NCBI GenBank assembly: GCA_030066075.1 | Contig: JASJCH010000008.1 | Location: 1-64,000 of the forward strand | Direction of reading: 5' to 3' | Length of the DNA stretch: 64,000 nt | Origin: Woeseiaceae bacterium | GTDB lineage: Bacteria > Pseudomonadota > Gammaproteobacteria > Steroidobacterales > Woeseiaceae | In this document: positions 59,192 to 64,000 of the stretch, one piece after another | Numbering within the stretch: the stretch's first letter is position 1 | How the letters are laid out: each line of letters starts with the position of its first letter | Notes under the pieces: generated by a model | What the model saw: the letters and a program-made list of their open reading frames with translations, nothing else | Told to the model about the DNA's origin: nothing | The model's database searches: none | Made by a program: the position numbers and the translations under genes

Positions 59192-60637
59192 TTGGAAGAC
59201 GCACGGCACCAGAAAATCGGCAGGGCCCTTGGCCCTGCCGTTTTTGTTGCGATGCTCGCCATGGAAGGCTGGCAGCAGGCCATGGACCCGCTGGCCTGGC
59301 GCGCCGCTGCCGCCGGGCTCTGGATGGCCATCTGGTGGGCGACCGAAGCGGTCCCGGTTCCTGTGACCGCGTTCCTGCCGCTGGTCATCTTCGAGCCGCT
59401 GGGTATCTCGTCACTGCGCGATGCCGCGGCGCCGTACGCCAACCCGATCATTTACCTGTTCCTGGGCGGATTCCTGATGGCGCTGGCGCTCGAGCGCTGG
59501 GACCTGCACCGACGCATCGCGCTGGCGATTCTCGACCGCACCGGCACGGAGGGGCGGCGCCTGATCCTGGGCTTCATGATCGTCTGCGCGGGGCTCAGCA
59601 TGTGGATGACGAATACCTCGACCACGATGATGCTGCTGCCGATCGTGCTGTCCGTGGTGTCGGTGATCCGCGAGAACGTCACGGACCTGTCGGAGCAGAA
59701 CCAGTCCGACTTCGAAATCGCGATGCTGCTGGGCCTCGCTTACTCGGCGAGCATCGGCGGGTTGGCCACGCTGATCGGCACGCCGCCGAACGCGTTCCTG
59801 GTCGGCTATCTTGCCGAGAACTACGATATCGAGATCAGCTTCGCGCGCTGGATGGTTGTCGGCATCCCGGTTACGGCCATCATGCTGCCGGTGGCGTGGT
59901 GGGTTCTGACCCGCTTCATGCACCCGGTGAAAGTGCCCGCCAGCGAGGAGGTCAACCGGCACCTGCACGAGCTGCGGGCAGAGCTCGGGCCGATGACTCC
60001 TGCGGAGAAACGCGTCGGCATCCTGTTCGGCCTGGTAATCATTTCGTGGATGCTGCGGCGGCCGCTGACCGAACTGGCCGGGCTCACCGGGGTTTCGGAC
60101 CCGGGCATCGTCATCACGGCCGCCATCCTGCTATTCCTGATCCCGAGCGGCGAGGGGCGCAGGCTCATGAGCTGGGACTACGCGCTGCGCCTGCCGTGGG
60201 GCGTGCTGGTGCTGATGGGCGGCGGCCTGAGCCTTGCGGCGGCCGTGTCTAACTCGGGGCTCGCACTCTGGTTGGGCGAGAGCCTCGCACCGCTCAACGC
60301 GCTCGGCCTGGCCGTGCTCGTCGTTGCGGCGGTGGCGTTGGTTATTTTCCTGACCGAGCTCACGAGCAACCTGGCGACGACAGCGACGCTACTGCCGGTC
60401 ATGGGCGCCATTGCTGTGCAGGCGGGCCTGCCGCCGCTTTACCTGACCGTGCCCATCACGATCGCCGCGAGCTGCGCCTTCATGCTGCCCGTAGCGACGC
60501 CACCAAACGCCATCATATTTGCGACGGGTCGCATAACGATCCCGCAAATGGTCCGTGCCGGCTTCGTTCTCAACATCATAGGTATCGTCATTGTCACTCT
60601 TGTCGCTCTCTACCTGGCGCCGAATGCGCTGGTCTAG
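59192..60637 (+). CDS. DASS/SLC13 family sodium-coupled symporter
   Basis: 481 residues if started at TTG 59192, immediately after the receptor stop. AIWWATEAVPVPVTAFLPLVIF matches the family signature. The two Na-binding hairpins are TNTSTTMMLLPIV and TSNLATTATLLPV, and VATPPNAIIFATG is near the C-terminus. It would import dicarboxylates or related anions with Na+. Conserved N-terminal residues (IGRALGPAVF) lie inside a terminator-like hairpin, so coding and terminator overlap. ATG 59252 is an alternative start that would lose part of helix 1. Coupled to the upstream receptor and the downstream enzyme. Confidence 0.9.
   Translation: MEDARHQKIGRALGPAVFVAMLAMEGWQQAMDPLAWRAAAAGLWMAIWWATEAVPVPVTAFLPLVIFEPLGISSLRDAAAPYANPIIYLFLGGFLMALALERWDLHRRIALAILDRTGTEGRRLILGFMIVCAGLSMWMTNTSTTMMLLPIVLSVVSVIRENVTDLSEQNQSDFEIAMLLGLAYSASIGGLATLIGTPPNAFLVGYLAENYDIEISFARWMVVGIPVTAIMLPVAWWVLTRFMHPVKVPASEEVNRHLHELRAELGPMTPAEKRVGILFGLVIISWMLRRPLTELAGLTGVSDPGIVITAAILLFLIPSGEGRRLMSWDYALRLPWGVLVLMGGGLSLAAAVSNSGLALWLGESLAPLNALGLAVLVVAAVALVIFLTELTSNLATTATLLPVMGAIAVQAGLPPLYLTVPITIAASCAFMLPVATPPNAIIFATGRITIPQMVRAGFVLNIIGIVIVTLVALYLAPNALV
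59218..59245 (+). terminator. terminator-like hairpin inside the SLC13 gene start
   Basis: CGGCAGGGCC, CTT loop, GGCCCTGCCG, then TTTTTG: a 10-bp stem with a T-run, 27 bases beyond the receptor stop. It could attenuate transcription between the receptor and the transporter. Confidence 0.65.
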
Positions 60638-62213
60638 CATCCTGTTCGCCCTGCTCCTCGGCGCCTGTGCCCGGCAGGAGCCCTTCGACGCGCTGCTGGT
60701 CGGCGGCGAGGTTTACACGGGCGACGACACGCCACCGGTTGTCGCTGACGTGGCCATCCGGGGCGACCGCATTGTCGCGGTTGGCCAGCTCGACGGGCAT
60801 CCGGCGACACTGCAGCTCGACGTCAGCGGGCTGGCCGTGGCGCCGGGGTTCATCGACATCCACAGCCACGCGATCCGTGACAACCCGGACCGCAGCGGCA
60901 TCTACATCTGGCCCGATGCCGAGAACCTGATCCGCCAGGGCGTCACGACCGTAATCGGCGGTCCTGACGGGGGCTCGCCGCTGCCGCTCGAGGCCGACTT
61001 CCGGCGCCTCGAAGCCGAGCCCGCTGCCGTGAACTTCGGTTCCTTCGTGGGCCACGGCTCGGTTCGCGGGAAGGTCATCGGCTACGACGATCGGCCAGCG
61101 ACCGAGGAAGAACTCGAGGCGATGCGGGCGGAAGTTCGTGAAGCCATGGAGAGCGGGGCGTTCGGACTGTCATCGGGGTTGTTATATGCCCCGGGCAGCT
61201 TCGCGCCGGCCGAGGAGGTGATCGAGCTGGCGAAGGTCGTGAAGCCCTACGGCGGCATCTACATCAGCCACATGCGCAACGAGGCGCTCGGGCTGCTCGA
61301 ATCGGTCGAAGAGACCATCCGCATCGGCGAAGAGGCCGGCATACCGTCGCAGTTGACGCACCACAAGGCGATGGGCCAGCCCATGTGGGGGCGCTCCCGC
61401 GAGTCGCTGGCGCTGGTTGACGCGGCCAACGAACGCGGCGTCGACGTCACCATCGACCAGTACCCGTACCCGGCGTCGTCCACGGGACTGCGGGCCGTCT
61501 TTCCGCGCTGGAGTCTCGACGGCGGCGGTCCGGCCTTGCGCGCGCGGCTCGACGATCCCGAACAGCGGGCGCGAGTGAAAGAGGGCATCGTCTACGCACT
61601 GATCAACGAGCGCGGCGGCAACGATGCCTCGCGCGTGCACCTGGCGCAGTGCAGCTGGGATCCGTCGCTGAATGGCCTGAATCTCGAGGACGTGCTGCGG
61701 CAGCTCGAGATGGACGTCACGATCGAGAACGCCGCCGAACTGATCATGGACTTCGAGTATGCGGGCGGCTGCCAGTGCGTGTATCACGCAATGTCGATGG
61801 AGGATGTCGATCGCATCATGGTGCACCCGAAAACGATGATCGCGTCCGATGGCGGCGTCATGGCGCCCGGCGACAACAGCCCGCACCCGCGCAACTACGG
61901 ATCGTTCGCGCGCGTCCTGGGCGTGTTCGTTCGCGAACGGGAGCTGCTGCCGTTATCCACGGCCATCCACAAGATGACGATGATGCCCGCGGACCGCATC
62001 AGTCTCGCCAATCGGGGGCGCGTCGCGGTCGGCGCCGTCGCCGATATCGTCGTCTTCGACCCGGCAGAGATCATCGACACGGCGACCTTCGAGGAGCCGC
62101 ACCAGTATGCACTGGGCGTGCACCACGTGTTCGTCAACGGCGAACCGGTATTGCTTGGCAAGGAAATGACCGGCAAACGGCCGGGCAGGGTGCTGCGCGC
62201 GACGGACATGTAG
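60624..62213 (+). CDS. N-acyl-D-amino-acid deacylase (amidohydrolase) lipoprotein
   Basis: 529 residues from ATG 60624; TTG 60591 is the track start. Lipobox LLGAC at the N-terminus. Metal-binding DIHSHAIRDNP (HxH) starts the amidohydrolase barrel, then ISHMRNE, TIDQYPYPASST and the family signature ASDGG...NSPHPRNYGSFARVLG typical of D-aminoacylases. It would release D-amino acids from N-acyl forms in the periplasm. It overlaps the SLC13 gene end by 14 bases. The TAG stop is the first codon of a REP element. Confidence 0.9.
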   Translation: MRWSSILFALLLGACARQEPFDALLVGGEVYTGDDTPPVVADVAIRGDRIVAVGQLDGHPATLQLDVSGLAVAPGFIDIHSHAIRDNPDRSGIYIWPDAENLIRQGVTTVIGGPDGGSPLPLEADFRRLEAEPAAVNFGSFVGHGSVRGKVIGYDDRPATEEELEAMRAEVREAMESGAFGLSSGLLYAPGSFAPAEEVIELAKVVKPYGGIYISHMRNEALGLLESVEETIRIGEEAGIPSQLTHHKAMGQPMWGRSRESLALVDAANERGVDVTIDQYPYPASSTGLRAVFPRWSLDGGGPALRARLDDPEQRARVKEGIVYALINERGGNDASRVHLAQCSWDPSLNGLNLEDVLRQLEMDVTIENAAELIMDFEYAGGCQCVYHAMSMEDVDRIMVHPKTMIASDGGVMAPGDNSPHPRNYGSFARVLGVFVRERELLPLSTAIHKMTMMPADRISLANRGRVAVGAVADIVVFDPAEIIDTATFEEPHQYALGVHHVFVNGEPVLLGKEMTGKRPGRVLRATDM

Positions 62214-62255
62214 GAGCGGCCCATGGCCGCGATCGCGCCCATGGGGCGCTCCTAC
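62210..62255. repeat. REP-like palindrome, copy 2
   Basis: GTAGGAGCG...CGCTCCTAC, inverted relative to copy 1 at 27579. The TAG of the left arm is the stop of the deacylase, and the TAG of the opposite strand's arm (62252-62254) is the stop of the M14 carboxypeptidase. Confidence 0.88.
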
Positions 62256-63406
62256 GGCGCCTCGAGCATCGTGCGCATCATCTCCTCGGCGAACACGGGC
62301 GTGTGTTCGATGATCGCCGATCGATCCACTTCGTCGCCCATCTCGTAGGTGATCGCAGGAATCCCATAGCGTTTGAAGAAATAATTCTTGACGTTGCCTT
62401 GCCCCGATGGGGGGCGCGGGTCGTGCTTGAACTCGAAGTTATCGATGCGTTCGTCGACGCTGTCGAGCCATCTGCTCGAGAATCGTCGCGGCCTCGCGTC
62501 GTCGTCCGGCGTCTGGGTGTAGAAGATCATCGTCGGCCACATTTTCGTGGCGTGAAAGTCGAGAACCAGGCGCGGCGCAACGTCCCGGGCTTCCAGGTCC
62601 TCGAGCAGCGCGGCGACGGCCTGGGTTTCCGGCTGAGTGAACGGTCCCCAGTCGCGGTTGAGATCGGTCAGACCGGCATTGTGCCGCGCGTGCCCGAGCG
62701 CCACGCCATCGGGGTTGATGAGCGGCAGAATCACCAGCATGTAGCGCTCGCGGAACTCACGCGCGAGATCGGAGTTGCCCATGACGACATCGACGAACGT
62801 GCGCATCGCGATCGCGCCCGGCACCTCGACCGGGTGCTGGCGTCCGAGCAGCAGCACGGCTTCGCGCTTGTCCCGGGTACTGGCCAGGTGGATAGGCCGG
62901 CCCAGCACGCTTTCGCCGATAATCTCGGTCTCCAGCTCGAAGTGCCCGTCGAGCTGCACGAGCCAGTCGTCGTAGTAGCGCGACGTCAGCAATTCCTGCG
63001 CGGACACCCAGAGCCCGGTCTCGTCCACGTCGAGGGTCAGCGTCATGGACTTGCCGACTTCGCTGCGCTCGACGCCGTATTCGGGCGCCCGGATCCAGTT
63101 GCGGCCGTCGGTGCTCAGCTTGGGCCAGAAGCGCGCGTAGGAGTCCGGGAACTGCAACTTGATCTTCACCTCGCGGGGGCCGTCAGTAGCAACGCGAAAC
63201 GAAAACCAGGCGAACGCATCACTGACGCGGTAGTCTTCCGCCCGGAAAGTGAGCTCGACGACCTCGTCGGCGCTAAACTCGCAATGATCGAGTCGGCCAC
63301 CCTCGAAATGTGCGTCGATGGCCACTGAGCCGTTTTCACACGAGGGGTGAGCCAGCGCGAGCGCCGGCAAAGTCATGATGACAATAAGAACGAAGCGACA
63401 GGTCAT
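62252..63406 (-). CDS. M14-type zinc carboxypeptidase, exported
   Basis: 384 residues from ATG 63406; the track extension to 63934 overlaps the hydrolase. Signal peptide ending LALAHP. An N-terminal beta domain (about 25-140) of the M14-associated type precedes the catalytic domain with GRQHPVEVPGA (His and Glu ligands), LVLDFHATKMWPTM (third ligand His) and the catalytic Glu in PAITYEMGDE. It cleaves C-terminal residues from peptides outside the cytoplasm. Convergent with the deacylase, with a REP shared between the stops. Confidence 0.9.
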   Translation of the reverse strand: MTCRFVLIVIMTLPALALAHPSCENGSVAIDAHFEGGRLDHCEFSADEVVELTFRAEDYRVSDAFAWFSFRVATDGPREVKIKLQFPDSYARFWPKLSTDGRNWIRAPEYGVERSEVGKSMTLTLDVDETGLWVSAQELLTSRYYDDWLVQLDGHFELETEIIGESVLGRPIHLASTRDKREAVLLLGRQHPVEVPGAIAMRTFVDVVMGNSDLAREFRERYMLVILPLINPDGVALGHARHNAGLTDLNRDWGPFTQPETQAVAALLEDLEARDVAPRLVLDFHATKMWPTMIFYTQTPDDDARPRRFSSRWLDSVDERIDNFEFKHDPRPPSGQGNVKNYFFKRYGIPAITYEMGDEVDRSAIIEHTPVFAEEMMRTMLEAP

Positions 63407-63409
63407 GCG

Positions 63410-64000
63410 ATGAAGTCTACTGGTAACCGATTGCTGTGGGTACTGCTGGCCGTGCTGGTGTTGTCGAGCTGGGGCGCATCGCTCGTCCAGACGTCGTTCG
63501 GTGACATCCGGGTGCACTCGATCAAGATGCCGGCCCACAACGGCCAGTGGGTCGTCGCCGACCTGTATCGGCCGCTGGCGGCGACCCGTGACGCGCCGGT
63601 GCCGCTGGTCTTCGTCGTGCCCGGCTTCCAGCGCGGCAAGGAGGCGCTGTCGAACGTGGCGATCGAGCTTGCGCGGCGCAACATGGTTGCGATCCTCATC
63701 GATCCCTACGCGCAGGGCGGCTCGAGCGCTTCGCTGAGCCGCATCGCCGCGACGACCGAGGGATACGGCATGTTTGCCCTCGTCGACTACGTGGCGAGCA
63801 CGCCCAATCTCAACTACGTCGACCGCACGCGCATCGGGGCAACCGGACACTCCGCCGGCGGTAATGCGGCAATCCGCGGCGCCAATTACTTCGGTCGTGA
63901 GGCGCAGCGCACCGGCGAGCCCAGCAAGCTGCACTCGGTGTTCGTGTCCGGCTACGTGCTCACGCTGCGCGACGACGTCCTCGAGGACGTCCGCTCGAAC
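63410..64000 (+). CDS. alpha/beta hydrolase, 5' part
   Basis: Partial; 197 residues visible, running off the window. One N-terminal helix or signal anchor (LLWVLLAVLVLSSWGAS), then YRPLAATRDAPVPLVFVVPGF and the nucleophile elbow GATGHSAGGNAA. Serine hydrolase of unknown substrate, probably periplasmic or membrane-anchored. Its ATG is only 3 bases from that of the divergent carboxypeptidase, so one of the two true starts may lie further in. Confidence 0.82.
   Translation, partial: MKSTGNRLLWVLLAVLVLSSWGASLVQTSFGDIRVHSIKMPAHNGQWVVADLYRPLAATRDAPVPLVFVVPGFQRGKEALSNVAIELARRNMVAILIDPYAQGGSSASLSRIAATTEGYGMFALVDYVASTPNLNYVDRTRIGATGHSAGGNAAIRGANYFGREAQRTGEPSKLHSVFVSGYVLTLRDDVLEDVRSN

Noticed and set aside
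61649-63328. 559-aa ORF spanning the convergent deacylase and M14 genes
   Set aside because: It crosses two well-supported genes and a REP element; composition is that of a frame shadow.

Overview
The window is GC-rich, gene-dense gammaproteobacterial DNA. Gene order and protein families (FliA, a PomAB-type stator, FleQ, the ispB/rplU/rpmA/obg block, a rpsT/murJ/ribF/lspA block, Pseudomonas-style fimT/U-pilVWXY1E minor pilins) point to a free-living, probably marine, motile gammaproteobacterium. Three sodium-linked proteins (a PomAB-like stator, a NaChBac-type channel with a TLESWS filter, and a DASS/SLC13 symporter) fit a saline habitat. The exact genus cannot be read from the sequence.

Layout. 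1-5.9 kb is the end of a flagellar region: 3' end of fliA, a small protein, a DUF2802 protein, an HDOD protein, then on the other strand a pomA-pomB-pilZ operon and a GGDEF diguanylate cyclase. At 5.6 kb a short ORF corresponds to the N-terminal domain of the flagellar master regulator FleQ. The rest of FleQ (AAA+ and HTH) lies on the same strand at 19.8 kb. Between the two pieces sits a 13.9 kb segment: a Kv-type potassium channel, an MSHA-like type IV pilus assembly operon (secretin, TPR protein, MshE ATPase, MshG platform, a PilM/PilN-like bitopic protein, PilO- and PilP-like proteins, two unusual pseudopilins), a separately transcribed major pilin, and a second HDOD protein paralogous to the first. 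21-23.1 kb holds a secreted hypothetical protein and the sodium channel. 23.1-32.2 kb is mostly housekeeping: tRNA-Pro with a duplicated tRNA tail, a Nudix hydrolase, an MFS transporter, ispB, rplU (with a long Lys/Ala-rich tail), rpmA, obg, rpsT, murJ, ribF, lspA. 32.2-43.4 kb is a minor pilin operon with two tandem copies of a small-secreted-protein plus pilY1 unit. 43.5-50.4 kb carries a Fur-family regulator, tRNA-Thr, a DUF1571/LysM protein, a CadC-like TPR regulator, a 58-aa ORF, a DUF885 lipoprotein, an uncharacterised exported protein and an exported F420/NADP-reductase-like protein. 50.4-64 kb holds an ABC exporter and a probable D-amino acid/peptide scavenging cluster (dadA, LysR, TonB receptor, SLC13 symporter, D-aminoacylase-like enzyme, M14 carboxypeptidase) and the start of an alpha/beta hydrolase.

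Main result. Five promoters matching the flagellar sigma-28 consensus (TAAAG or TCAAG, 8-mer, exactly 11 bases, then a GCCGATAA-like 8-mer) can be read directly. They lie in front of pomA, the diguanylate cyclase, the Kv channel, the MSHA-like pilus operon (back to back with the channel promoter) and the major pilin gene. Since fliA itself is in the window, this suggests an extended FliA regulon that couples a surface-sensing pilus, a potassium channel and c-di-GMP synthesis to late flagellar assembly. The same pilus segment splits fleQ in two. No integrase, transposase, CRISPR array or phage gene was seen. No gene-free stretch exceeds 300 bases once gene starts are corrected.
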